Shown: positions 11,018 through 22,740 of the stretch, piece by piece
Layout of the letters: every line of letters begins with the position of its first letter
Numbering within the stretch: the stretch's first letter is position 1
DNA from: Fallopia convolvulus
Taxonomy: Eukaryota; Streptophyta; Magnoliopsida; Caryophyllales; Polygonaceae
Direction: 5' to 3'
Length of the DNA: 64,000 nt
NCBI GenBank assembly: GCA_964016875.1
Contig: OZ024735.1
Span: 1,117,501-1,181,500, forward strand
Program-made: the position numbers and the translations under genes
Notes under the pieces: model-generated
What the model was told of the DNA's origin: nothing
The model's input: the letters and a program-made list of their open reading frames with translations, nothing else
Database searches by the model: none

Positions 11018-12342
11018 TCTATATTATTATATTAAAATGAGAAATTTTAATAAAAAATAAATTAATACAGTGATGTTGTCCTTTGCCACCTTTCTAACTC
11101 CTCAATTTTGTAACCTTTATTTGACCCCTCACATTCCATACCCCTTAAAAACTAGATAAGATCAAATTTATTACAATAATTTTGTCTATCCCCTCACATT
11201 CCATACCCCTAAAAAACTAGATAAGACCAAATTTATTACATTAATTTTGTCTATCCCCTCACATTCTATACCCCTATAAAGCTAGATAAGATCAAATTTA
11301 TTACATTAATTTTTTCAATAAGAAAAGAGAATTTATATAACTATTAATAACTAGCAATAGTCCATGTATTATGTCATCCTTATTTATGTGTTGGAGGATG
11401 AAGTTTAGCTAATTTGGAGGATTTTTATGGAACACAAAAGAGGGAGTAAACCAATGGATGCAAGGCTTTTGTTTTCCAAAATGAAAGGAATTACGAAATA
11501 CAAGCAAAGAGCAATGAGGTAATTGGTTGTTTCTTTTAAAGTTTTCATTCCATTTTTTATGTTTTTTAATTCAACGAAAAGGAAATTATTTAATTTATTT
11601 TACCACTATATTTATAAATTAGTATTTTTCTCACTCCAAATGACTCTCATGTCTAATTTCATAGGCAATTATGTAGTTAATTTTAATTTCTCATGTTTTC
11701 TTGGTGTATTTTTCTTCTTTTTATATGGGCTATAAGACAATGAGAGAATATGTTCATAAAAAAGAAGGATCGAAAGATCGTCAAACTAAATTACTAATGT
11801 AAACATTATTACTTTTTATTTCAATTATGAAAGCTATTATGTTTATTTGATGTAAACATTTCTTATGTATGGTAAGATTATTATATTTTTGGTATATTAT
11901 TTATCTAATCAAAGGTGAAATCAAAATGATATTTTTAGGATAATGGAAGAAGACAAATATTAAGAAAAAAGAAGTAACATCTAAAAAATAAATATTTTGT
12001 GTTAAAATTCTATTATAATTGGATTGCACTTAAGAATATATTTTTAGGGTAGATATATAATAACTGAAGATTTTATAATTTTTGAAGATACAATGTGTTA
12101 TGAATTCTAATCACGTAAAATATTTAACAATATAAAAACATAAAATTAGTGTTAAAACTTAGATCCTCACCATAAATATTTGATCATTACAAAAATAACA
12201 TATTATAAATGTCGGCTTTTATGGTTGATTTTTTTTTCCGAACTTATAAAATCTTAGATAATATTTAGATATTAAAAGGGGATAAAAATTTATTCTATTT
12301 GTACAAAATAAACTCGTGCGTTAGCATGGGCATCACTTCCAG
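11018..12342 (+). mobile_element. Candidate non-autonomous Helitron
   Basis: The left end TCTATATTATTATATTAAAA, preceded by A, is the type seen at 5' ends of many plant non-autonomous Helitrons. The right end has a GC-rich hairpin CTCGTGCGTTAGCATGGG (12313-12330), a decayed CCCGTGC..GCACGGG, followed 8 nt later by CCAG then T, close to the expected CTRR|T terminus. Fit at both ends and the A|T insertion site support the call. The 3' terminus is off consensus and no autonomous partner is visible. A 65-bp minisatellite lies inside. Confidence 0.45.
11125..11318. repeat. Three-copy 65-bp minisatellite
   Basis: Units start with CCCCTCACATTC at 11125, 11190 and 11255 and run through AACTAGATAAGA, AAATTTATTACA and TAATTTT. 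Only a few substitutions separate the copies. Confidence 0.88.
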
Positions 12343-12628
12343 TACTGTAAAAATTGGAACTGCCTCAAATAACAAAATTTATTCCCCTCAAGCTTATTAA
12401 TTGAGTATCCCTTTTATCTCAAGCTGTCAAGCTGTCATTTGTATTGTCTATTATGTACGTGCGTCTGAGCTTTATACCAAAGGGCTGAGAGAGTAGACCT
12501 GTAAATATCAGAATTGAAAGGCTTCTATTCCAAGACTCTTCATCTTCCTCTGTAATACTAATACTTCCCTCCTAATGAAATAAGTTCGGTCTCTGCTCTT
12601 ATTTCAGACTCAGTTTGCTGTCCTAAAA
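12343..12628 (+). promoter_or_regulatory. Upstream region of the coiled-coil gene
   Basis: 286 bp between the candidate Helitron end and the ATG. Includes a CT-rich leader (12530-12600) typical of plant 5' UTRs. No convincing TATA box was found, so the start of transcription is unknown. Confidence 0.4.
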
Positions 12629-13770
12629 ATGACGGACACAATTGAGTCGGGAGAGAGGAAGTGGAGTGAAGCTGCGGAAAAATGCAGGCGTTTGAGGGAG
12701 CTACTAGTGGTGAAGGCAGTTGAGGAGGCCACGGTGGATCATATTTTAGTCGAGGAGACCATGGAGTACAAAGATGCTACCACTACTATGTTGATCAAGA
12801 AGCATACTTTCAAGGGAGTTGGGGACTTGCAAAGCTCAGGTAATTAATATTCAATTTATCACGTTTGTTTGGGATATGCTTTTGTTATTGAACAAAAATT
12901 CTTGATTTCTTGAAGAATCTGCCAAGAAAAGATTGGATGAAGAGGAGAGAATATTGAGTGTGAAGTCGTCTCTTGAGGCTGAGAAAGCTGAGCTTGTGAA
13001 AAGAATTGAGGTTTTAGAGAGGACAAAGGATGAAGTTGAGAACAAGGCCTCGCAGCTGATTCAGAAACTCTTAAATCAGAAGAAGGCTAGAGAATCTGAA
13101 GTGGAGGAGTGGACTGTCAAGGTGAGGAAGATTATGGGGAAAAGCAAGGACTTGGAGGCCGAGAAGAGGAGCCTGGAGATTACTATGGGTGAGAAGATGA
13201 AGGCCGCTGAGGCCCAGATCAAGGCTCTACAGAAATCCTTGGAAGATAAACATGCCGCAATCTCCATGTTGGCCAAGAAGAATGAGCTTTTGGATGCGGA
13301 AAAGACGAAGAAAGAGACAGAGCTTCTGAAGATGATTGGTGTCTTACAGAAGGAGAATGCTAAGATGAAGGCGATGCATGCCAACAGGGAGAAAAGTGAG
13401 GAGATTAAGGTGGAAAGAATGGTTCTAGAACCTAAGAAACAAGGTATATACTCCGTATGAAATAAAATGACTCGTCCTTGCAATCCTTGTGGTATTTGTT
13501 TGGTTAGTTCTTTCTATTGATTTTGTTCCATTCTGTCTATTATATGTTTACTTCTTTTACTTTCCATTTGCTTATCAGTTTCTTGCCTCATACAGTACGT
13601 ATATATTAGCAAAAGTTTTCAGTGCTTATAATTATTTAGCATATGCGTGTGCAGGTCAAAAGTCTGGTGGTTTACCTCAATTTGATGGATGCAAGAGAAG
13701 GTTGACTTACGAAAATATTGATGTTAAGAATGGAAGTAATACGACCATGGCAAAACGTACAAGACTGTAA
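12629..13770 (+). CDS. Plant coiled-coil protein of unknown function, 284 aa, three exons
   Basis: Exons 12629-12839, 12916-13443 and 13655-13770. Introns are GT-AG, both in phase 1, and joining them leaves one open frame of 855 nt. The ATG at 12629 starts MTDTIESGERKWSEAAEK. From about residue 75 to 240 the protein is a long heptad-rich coiled coil dominated by Lys, Glu, Leu and Ala (EAEKAELVKRIEVLERTKDE and similar). The short C-terminal exon carries basic clusters CKRRL and AKRTRL, the latter at the very end, which could act as a nuclear signal. No catalytic domain is visible. Composition and intact exons mark it as a real gene. A scaffold or structural role is likely for such proteins but is inference. 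Confidence 0.85.
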
Positions 13771-15520
13771 AGGAGACTCTAATAGCAAGGCACCTTATTC
13801 ACTTGTATTCTCTCTCAGTTGCTTGCTGCCTCATGTCATGCAGTTTTAATTTGTTGCTAGCTGTTTTGCTCCTAGCTTGTTGATATCTGTTATGGGATCT
13901 TCATGTTGTTTTTAGGGCCTTGCTTTAATTTAGGGAACTTATTGCTTGCCTTTTGATGTTTGCAAGCACCTTTTGTTTGTTAATTCCTTCCTAGGGCGTT
14001 CTGCTTTGCCTTTTGTTCAATGCACGCAAGCAATTTTGTATATAAGGGTAAACCTGCAGGCAGTGATTGAGCCAATCTGTCATCCTGCTAGTGTATTTAT
14101 GCCATTGCTTTCTGTAGAAGCTGAATTTATGCTTTTTTCTGACTGCTTGCTATTCTGTGTGTTTTTGTGATTGCTATCAAGGATGATAGTGTATGTGTTT
14201 GTGGTAATTTTAAGAGAAAATCAATGATCGATCGGGTACAGTGGCGTAGCAGGAATTTGTGCCCATTCGCAGTGGTCTTGGATCTCCATTGTCATAAACG
14301 GGCAGAAGCAAAACAAAAAGTCTTTCCGGTGCAGGTAAATCCAATCAATTTTGCACAAAGGCATGTTGTACCTACAATGTCAATTCAATGAGATTTAATA
14401 CGTGTAACTGAATCTACTAACTACAACATAGTTAATAAAGACTTACATGTTTGTTTTGTATGTCGAGTCCATCATAACGACATAAGGGAACAACTTCAGC
14501 AACTAAATTGACTTGGGATGGGCACAAAACAAGTCTAGTACCTTGTTCTTACCCTTCTCAGTTCGATAGTCGATATAGTACTGATTAGACTCAAAGAAAT
14601 GAAGCGCAAATTGGCTTACTGTCATCGAGTTCATCTTTTTTTTAAACACTTGATATCGAAAATCATACAATTACTTCATTGATGTGGTCATTTCCGGATA
14701 TTAAAAAAACAATTAATTACATCAAATTCAATCCGAATCCATATTTGATATTTATTTGAGGGAATTTTTTGAGTGAATTTTGAGATTGAATTGGTGTGAG
14801 CAAAATGGAGGTATAGTCGGGTTTATATAAACGAAAAATCCACCCGCTGGGAAATAATTCCAATGGGTGGCACACCGATCGAGACGACCGACACAATCGT
14901 ACTGATTCCATTCCACCTTTTCGAGGCCCCGACATGTCGGTCACCTTGACCGACGTGGGCGCTGAAAAAAAATCGTTGGGCGCTTCGACAACCCATTTAA
15001 TTGTTTGGCATTTTTTTTTTAAAAGGTTACTGTGGTATATTATAAGAGAGGGAATATACACATCAAAAAGGCTTCATAAAGAAGCAGTTCAGTCAAAAGA
15101 TTACAACCAAAGGCTTAGTACGAGTTAGAGATGAGGTGACTCAGGTGGAGCAAGGCTAGACATGTGTGCCCAGAATGCTCTTCCAAGAATTGAGATTGTT
15201 TGGCATTTTGACCCAGTTCATTTAGTCTTCCTTCATTGTGTGAAATGGTTACACTAGTTTTTATGATGTTTCAACTTGTCAAACTTTTTATCAAAGTTTC
15301 TAAAGTGCCATCATTTATCTTGAAATACAATTATGTGCTAATTTTATGGTATATTTCATGATTCTTGAGTGATGCTTACATTAGTCAGAATATTGGACAG
15401 TAGAGATGAGATTACAATTTCAATGATCCTTAGAGATGAGATTAGTTGGCAAAGGACTCGTATTCAAACTATAACCAAAGGCAAAATAGAAGTCGCATAC
15501 AAAACGACGTCGTGTGTGGG
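13771..15520. other. 3' flank of the coiled-coil gene and intergenic DNA
   Basis: The first few hundred bases are T-rich and could be 3' UTR. Short ORFs at 13946-14391 and 14717-15128 have no family features. CAGTGGCGTAGC at 14239 resembles a hAT-type terminus, but no partner end was found. Confidence 0.5.
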
Positions 15521-15530
15521 ATAAATTCAC

Positions 15531-15752
15531 GGCCGAAAAGACAAATAGGTATTTTTAATAGACCCTCGAGACACTTTAGTATTTAAAAACGCCTTAGAGA
15601 CTTTAAGGTATTTAAAAATGCATCTAATAGACAATAAGGTATTATTTCCATCTGAAATTAAAAAAACCGATTTACAATATATAAAATCCGGTTCAACACA
15701 AAACATTTCTAACCCTAATACACTGAACCAACCAAACCCAATCCTCCACCTC
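15531..15752 (+). repeat. Left terminal inverted repeat of the MULE
   Basis: Matches the reverse complement of 22407-22628 from GGCCGAAAAG through AACCCAATCCTCC, with roughly 10% divergence by eye. Confidence 0.9.
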
Positions 15753-17967
15753 ATTTGCTTATAAACCAACCTCAATAATCGTTCATCACAAATCAACGTA
15801 CTTCTCTCCTGGATGCTACATTGGAGGCTATCAATCAACACATAATTACCTGGTAAGCGACAAAAGAAATTATCATTCTCGTATGTAATAAATGTAATTT
15901 CGATCTATTGTACTTTTTGGTATGATTGAGGGTATCTATATTTTACAATTAGGGTTTCTAATTTTTTATTTTGGGATCTGATTGTTTAGATGGATGATCC
16001 ATCACAAGGTAGAAGAGAAAAATTGTTTCCAAGGAGAGCTCTAGATAATGGTAATAGAAATCTAGGAGATGATGGTGGAGGTTTTGTAGAAGACGACTAT
16101 GTCGAAGATTTTACAGAAGATGCTGACATGGAGGAAGATGAGTTAAATTGGGATGACAATGATGCTGTGAATTCAGATAACTCTGTTGAATGTGATGACC
16201 AAATCGAAGAGGAGTTGCAATATGATGCCGATGAGTTGCTGCTTATCAGAGAAATGAACATGAATTTAAGGAGGGCACAAAAAGACCGAATTGGTCCATC
16301 TCCAACAATTGAATCATATGAAAACAGTATGTTGTTATTAAAATGAATGTATAATTATATTTTTCAAACTTGATATAATTTGGCTTGCATTCATATTATG
16401 GTTTTATTTAAATAGGTGATATACACAGTTCTCCTACCCAAACAACTCATCCAACTGATAATATTCACACCATGGAGGAGGAAATTGGGAGCAGGAAAAG
16501 TGTACCATCAAGCAAATGGCCATCATTCTGGACTACTTATGAAGGGGGGTATGAATCAGATCAGAGGGATACAAATGATGAGGATCCAATTGTGCCTGAT
16601 GAGGATGAAGTCTTTGAAGTTGATCAAGAGTTGGTGAAGAAGAAGAAAGGACAAATGAAGGTTGATTATCCTTTTTTTAATGAGAAGACAGACATGAGAA
16701 ATGTCTATTTTGAGGTTGGCTTGAGATTTCAGTCTCAAAAGGTATTAAAAGATGCAATTTTGTGGTATAGTATACAACAAAAGAAAGACATTAGTGATAC
16801 GTGATTGCCTCGGATTACTCCTTAGAAACCTCGTATTTGACCACACAGGATCCCGATCTTGCCTTGTAACGATTATTCCAACCTGAGTTTGCAATCAATG
16901 TGAGAAACGTAGACAACAAGTAACAAAACTGATTCGAATGAATGAAGTAAAAGAACCGATCAGATTGGTAGAATAGTTCAACTTGATAGTTCAAACTGAT
17001 TGGCTCTAACGCTAAATCCGATTGACTAACTAGTTTGATCTTTAACAATCACAACTAGAACAATATAATTGAAATAAACCACAAATCAGATTTCGAACAA
17101 GAGAATTAAGAAGAGATCTCGAGATGATGATGGTGATGATCGAACGCAATTGCAAGCACACACAAGTCGTTATTTTTGGGAGCCCAAGAGATAGATTAAA
17201 CCAATTTGGGTTTAATCTCTCTTATGCCGATTTTTATTAATGAAAAACAAGAGTATAAATAGTAGAATACAAAGCTATTACTTGGAGAGCAAGGAAGGGG
17301 TATGGCCGGTCCTAGAGGAGATAGAATTGGCTTCTTTGTCTTGCTTCCCAAGATATAATAAAATATCTATAACTATATCTATCTAGATTCCCTTAAATAA
17401 AATAAATCATGGCTTATTTATTTATTTAAGGAAATATCCTAACAAACTCAAAATATCTTAAAATATCTCTAACAACCAGGAGAGAGAATATCAACCAACT
17501 AACATAAGCCTATTGATTGAATTCTCTACATTATTAAATTCAAATAACACGCCTATAATAAAATTAATAATAATAAATATTTTCTCTACTTAGAATGGTC
17601 AAGTCAAAGGGTTGACTTTGTACCAATTTATCTCACCCGGTCACTTACTAAATTCAGCCCTAAAGTGAGACAAACTAACTGTAATATCCGCGATATTCCA
17701 AGTTCTTTTTATAATATTTATTATCAATTATTTTATTTCTCTAATTTCTAGAAAACCAAATTAACTTCTATTATTTTTCTTTTGAAAGAGTTTATCAAGA
17801 GAATTAAAATAGACAAAAATGCAATAAAATAATTCAAGGGGTATAAAGTAATAAGTGAGGTAAATTAATAAAAAGAGCATTAGATAAAAATAAGAACCTT
17901 ATTTATTTCATAAAATAGATTATACAAAAGGCCTAGGAAATTAGTTTACAAGCCTTGCAAAAAGAAT

Positions 17968-18049
17968 GCAAGAGCCGGGATTTGAACCCGAGATCTCTTG
18001 CACTCCAACCTCACACGCCCCTCACCAAATCCCGCTAGACCATTACAAT
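17968..18049 (-). other. tRNA-like Pol III hairpin inside solo LTR copy 2
   Basis: A-box-like TGGTCTAGCGGG and B-box-like GGTTCAAATCC on the minus strand, with the TGCAAGAG...CTCTTGCA hairpin preserved. It lies 288 bp from the LTR start, as in the other copies. Confidence 0.62.
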
Positions 18050-18117
18050 TTCTTGTTCACTTAGCCCAACCTTTTCCTCTTATATCAAATAAACTCCTCC
18101 TCCTCCAAAAGACAACA

Positions 18118-18330
18118 TCAGACATTGTCTGATTGATTGTACGTTGAATGGAATTTGGCCATTGCATGCCATTCTCACCTCCCTCTTGCTTGTTGACCAT
18201 CACTTGTGACCTCACTTCTCATCACCATGGAAGAAGCACACTCTTGACCAATGCATGAACATCTCTTCCTCCTCCATTGGACATCCACCATAGCCATGGA
18301 TTGAGAGCTCCACAAACTTGTCTATAAATA
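18118..18330 (+). promoter_or_regulatory. LTR promoter copy 2: palindrome plus TATA box
   Basis: TCAGACATTGTCTGA (18118-18132) lies about 190 bp upstream of TATAAATA (18323-18330). Confidence 0.65.
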
Positions 18331-21300
18331 CCCTCCCTCAAGCATTCACTCAAGCCTTTGCTCTCTCTTCTACTCCTTCTAGCAATTGCTCTCTAAATCA
18401 TCAAAAAAATCAGCACCTTGCACATAGAAATTCTCCATTCAAAGTCCACAAAAACACCATTCAATCTCCTCCTTCTCTTCTCCTTGGACTGCCGGACCAC
18501 CCCTCCTGCCCGACCGGACCACCGACGACGACGACGCCCGCCTGGTGCCGCCGCCTGCCCCCACCGGAGCTCCCTGGTCGCGCCGCCCCAAGCCCGCCGG
18601 CCTCCCTTGCTCTCTTCTCCTACATTCTGTAATACAGAATACCAAAGTATAAAAATTCTATCTTAAATCCTATTTATTTAAATTATGCTTTTATAAATTT
18701 ATAAAGTTTTTATATGTTATTAGAAATTATTTTAGGAAAATAAAGAATAAAATTATGTTAGTAAGATCTTGTTAGTTAAAAGTTAGAAACAAACTAGTTT
18801 ACCTTGGTAACTTAAGATATAAACAAATAGATAGATTTTTTTATGGATTTTATTACATGCATGCCTCTTTCATAATATAAATAGTGGACTTTATAAAATA
18901 ATTATAGCATACAAGATAATAATTATTATTGTCATCTTTGATCAAATAGGAATTTTAAAAGTTATTATGCATGCCTTAAACTAAAAGATAAAATCATACT
19001 ATATGATCTTAGAAATAAAAAGGTTTAGTAAATAAAACCATTACCATTTTTATATGAAGTCAACAAATTCCTTAAGTTAATAAAAGTTGTTGCATGGCCT
19101 AATCTATAAAAGATATAGGATTTATAAAATTGTGTGAATAAATAAAATTACGAAAAATAAATATTTATTCAATAAAAATATGAACTTTAGCATATTTTTA
19201 TATATGAGAGTTATTACAAAATATCATCTATTATTAGGATATGATAAATAAGATATTATTAGAGTATGAGTTATTATTAGTATATTATAAGAACAAGTAT
19301 ATGATAGCATGGGATTTTTAGTTATAGAATATAATACTATTAATGGAAATATTACTAAGTCATCTATAAGGAAAATATATTTTTATAATCACTAGGTGTA
19401 GAGATATTTGCTTAAGATATGAGTTCTAGGATAAAAATATCAAGTAAGATAATACAAATATTCTAGGAGATTATTATGGCATAAGGATGACTTGCATGAA
19501 AGAAATCTTCTAATTATAAAGAAGATATTATTTCTATAAACTATAATATTATAATAACAAATTATAAATGTAAAATAAGATTAATCTAAATATAGACAAG
19601 TTACCTTATAAGGAAATTTAGAAACTTCTAATTATAGAAACTTCCTTATAAAGGAGTATATACATGACAATTTTATTTAAAAAGAGATTATGTAGGTAAA
19701 TACTTTCTATTAAGAAAATATTATTAATAAAGTATTTTAGATAAGGTAGTCAAAATTATAATTTCCATCCTAGAATAAATGGGTAATTTAAAAGTAATAT
19801 TTTATTGTCATGAATAGTTAAAAAGGATAATTTTTTTTATAATTTTTTTACTAATTATTTTAATAAAGATTTTACGGAATAGTAAGGATATTACAAATCC
19901 CAAAATAATAATAAAGGAATATTATTATTTTAAGGAAAATAACTTTCTAAATTATTATTATAATAATTTAGAATCTCTTTCTCTCTTATAAAATATTATA
20001 AGAGATAATCCAAATCTTAGAAAGAAAATCATGATTTTGAGCTTTTTCGTAAATTTCCGTATCAATAGGTCGGAATCCTCGCTCGTAGTAGGGAATCGCA
20101 TAAGTTTCGTCAAGGCTCGTTTGCTAGAACTCGTTACGCTAAGGCAAGTGGAATTTCCCCTTGTGCCCTTTTATATTCGTCTACATGATATTTCTCGATG
20201 TTGGGAACGACTTGTATGCCTCAATAAAAATGAACCTAGGAAATATCGAATGCTAGATATAACGACAATTGTTAGCGTAGTATGTTTTACATTCCTTTGT
20301 TAGGATTATATATGCTACTATGTTGTGATCTTGATTGAATACAATCTCGTTCAGAGATTTACCTTGATTAAACTAGAAAGGGGTGCGGGTTAGCCGACAC
20401 CTCTATATAACATTAATAAGTCGTACGTCCATACGACTTTCGGGATCATGATCTCCATCCGCTCCGATTATAAGGAGGGATTGTGCGGCACTCTAGCTAA
20501 GTGCCGGAGAATTGATGGTTCTCCTTCGGGTGGCTCGGAATATCCGTGTCCCACCACTCTCTATTAAAAATCATTAATAAAGTCGAATATTTTCGTCACT
20601 ATATAAGATAAGTGCGAATGCACACTTAAGACACCAAAACCGGATCGGTCTCAAATGATCGATCCGGCTCTCGGTCCGTTCAGGGCACGAGAGGTTTTCA
20701 CTTGTATGATTTAATGAACGTTCCCAACATTCTTTCGAAATCCAAAAAGAAGTCTACAATCTAGTAGTTCTTCTATTGCATCATCGAGTTATCTTTGTCC
20801 AAAGATATACTCTCCTTCGAATCTCAAAGCTCCACATCAACAAGTTTCATTATATAACCCATCGTAAACACAACCTTAATACCTCTTTCAATAATATTTG
20901 AAAATTCCCAAAATACCCTCGGGAAGTTCCCTGCCCGCTTGCTTAGTCTCTTAGACTAATTCTTCTTTTCCGCATTTTTTTGCCTGGCATTCTATCGCCC
21001 CTCGCGAATTATGTCAGAATCTAGGAACCCCAGCAAGACGTGAAGTGAAGTGAAGACGAAGGAAGAACAAGGATTTCAAGATGTATCTTTCCATCATTTT
21101 GCTTTAGTTTTATTACGTTTCAAGGACAATCAGGTTTCGCATTTTAATTCTGGACAACTTTATGTTTGAACCAATGTAAGATGTTTTGTAAGAACTAAGT
21201 CTCCCTCGGGAGCACCTTTTCTAATTATGTAATATGTTTTATTCCGCATTTTAATTATTCTATATCATTCTAAAAGCCTTGGGTGACTTTGGACGGTAAA

Positions 21301-22250
21301 GTCTGAGGTCACTGACGGTAATACCCAATGTTGTAAAATAGGGGTGCTATACTAACACATGTTTCTAAATAAAGAAATAATAGAAATTTCGGCCCTTATG
21401 TATTAATCCATGGAATCCGGGCTCAATTGATGTCGAATGCGCGAGACCCACTTCGTCTTGCTAGGCTCTTCAAGAACAGCTGCCAATCGAACCAAGATTG
21501 TTGTTGTGCCTTGAGCAATCTTCTTAGTTTGACTCCTTGCGATTGGTCCGTCAAAAGGCACTCGAATCAACTCATCGACGTCGGTAGGAGACATGGCTGG
21601 CTTCACTACATCAATTAGGTATCTTAAGAATGATAAGAAAAGAATTCATGTAGGTTGTCATGGTTGTATGTGAGAGATGTCTGCAGGAAATGATTTAGAT
21701 AACATGGGTGCCTGGCAGATTAAGTCTTTGAGAAGAGAACATAGATGTGCAAGAACTTTTAAAATTAAGTTGATATTTGAAAATTGGCTTGCACAACAAT
21801 ATCTTGAGAAGGTTTTGAGAAATCCTAAGATGACGTCGAAATAAATAAAGGATGATGTGAAGATCAGATTTGATATATGGATCCACACTAAGATGTGTGT
21901 GAGGGCTAAAAACAATGCCCTTACGGTTTTGAATAATTTGATGAAGCGTCAGTACGGGATTTTTAAGCCATATCTATTGGAGTTGTGTAACTCTAAACCT
22001 GGAACTACTTGTGTTTTAAAGAATTTAGAAGCTCCTCCAGGTCAACATGCAATATTTCACAGATTTTATGTGTGCTTTGCTGCATTGAAAAAAAGCTTTA
22101 TCGAGACTTGCAGACCAATCATTGGGGTTGATGGGTGTTTCCTTAAACATGCATGTGGTGGACAACTTCTTTGTGTAGTAGGTCGTGATGGAAATAATCA
22201 CATGTATCCCATTGCGTGGGCTGTAGTTGAAGTAGAGAATAGAAGTAGCT

Positions 22251-22345
22251 GGGATTGGTTCCTTAGACTAGTAGGAGAAGATTTGAACATGGAACTAGGG
22301 ATTGGTTCCTTAGACTAGTAGCTGGGAATTGGTTCCTTAGACTAG
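22251..22345. repeat. Short direct repeats at the MULE deletion junction
   Basis: ATTGGTTCCTTAGACTAG occurs three times in about 90 bp, with partial GGAGAAG/GGAGGG spacers. It sits exactly where the transposase frame ends, which suggests templated filler left by imperfect break repair. Confidence 0.75.
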
Positions 22346-22406
22346 GAGGAGGGAATGGAGGAGATGATGAAGGAAATTGTGCCCATCGTGTTGAAATGCC
22401 TACATA

Positions 22407-22628
22407 AATGGGGAGGATTGGGTTTGGCTGGTTCAGTGTATTAGGCTTAGAAATGTTTTGTGTTGAACCGGGTTTTATACATTATAAACCGGTTTTTTTA
22501 ATTTCGGATGAGAATAATACCTTATTGTCTATTAGATGCATTTTTAAATACCTTAAAGTCTCTAAGACATTTTTAAATACCAAAATATCTCGAGAGTCTA
22601 TTAAAAATACCTATTTATCTTTTCGGCC
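22407..22628 (-). repeat. Right terminal inverted repeat of the MULE
   Basis: Partner of the left repeat. The short ORF it contains is a by-product of the repeat. Confidence 0.9.
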
Positions 22629-22740
22629 ATAAACTCACTATTCAGTTTGCCTTACTAATTCGAATTAAAAAAGTGTTGAGTCTACTGGGAGACTGTGAAA
22701 GCGAGCATCAGCTAGCAAAGCCGTCGTCGGAGCTTCACCA

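Larger units (their letters stand above)
17680..21351 (+). mobile_element. Solo LTR, copy 2 of the ~3.7-kb family, nested
   Basis: Starts TGTAATATCCGCGATATTCC and ends GGGGTGCTATA, where the usual ACA terminus is mutated. It is bounded by perfect CTAAC duplications (17675-17679, 21352-21356). It shares the domain order of copies 1, 3 and 4. It lies inside the 1.14-kb LTR, so it is the youngest of the three nested insertions. Confidence 0.92.
16794..21613 (-). mobile_element. Solo LTR (~1.14 kb) inserted in the MULE transposase, itself interrupted
   Basis: Ends TGATACGTG...TACATCA with perfect 5-bp duplications ATTAG at 16789-16793 and 21614-21618. Subtracting the nested 3.7-kb LTR leaves about 1,143 bp with no gag or pol. 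On the minus strand a short frame starts ATG at 21606 or 21594 and contains DGPIARSQTKKIAQG, similar to the GPxTRSxAKK motif near the C-terminus of some plant gypsy polyproteins. That suggests pol once ended within this LTR and that the element reads on the minus strand. Family not determined. Confidence 0.8.
15990..22318 (+). pseudogene. MuDR-type transposase, interrupted, mutated and 3'-deleted
   Basis: Exon 1 is 15990-16326; exon 2 starts at 16416 after a GT-AG intron. The N-terminal part is acidic (EDDYVEDFTEDADMEEDE). The MuDR DNA-binding domain begins YFEVGLRFQSQKVLKDAI and is cut at 16793 by an LTR insertion. It resumes at 21619 (YLKNDKKRIHVGCHGCM), and removing the insert with one ATTAG duplication restores the frame. 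After that there are two nonsense codons, TGA 21671-21673 and TAA 21842-21844. The MULE catalytic core then reads GVDGCFLKHACGGQLL and YPIAWAVVEVENRSSWDWF. The frame ends at 22318 in a short repeated stretch; the rest of the core and the SWIM zinc finger are absent. CAHRVEMPT near 22380 may be the original C-terminus. Confidence 0.9.
15531..22628 (+). mobile_element. Mutator-like element (MULE) with long TIRs and nested LTRs
   Basis: Ends GGCCGAAAAG...CTTTTCGGCC, with inverted repeats of about 222 bp (15531-15752 and 22407-22628) that match with scattered substitutions. The flanks are ATAAATTCAC (15521-15530) and ATAAACTCAC (22629-22638), a 9/10 target duplication of the length expected for Mutator. 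A MuDR-type transposase lies inside. Without the nested 4.8-kb insertion the element would be about 2.3 kb, short for an autonomous MULE; the transposase 3' half is missing. Its right end is 112 bp from the ATG of the next host gene. Confidence 0.92.

Noticed and set aside
14239..14265. CAGTGGCGTAGC as a hAT-type transposon end
   Set aside because: No matching inverted end or 8-bp duplication found downstream.
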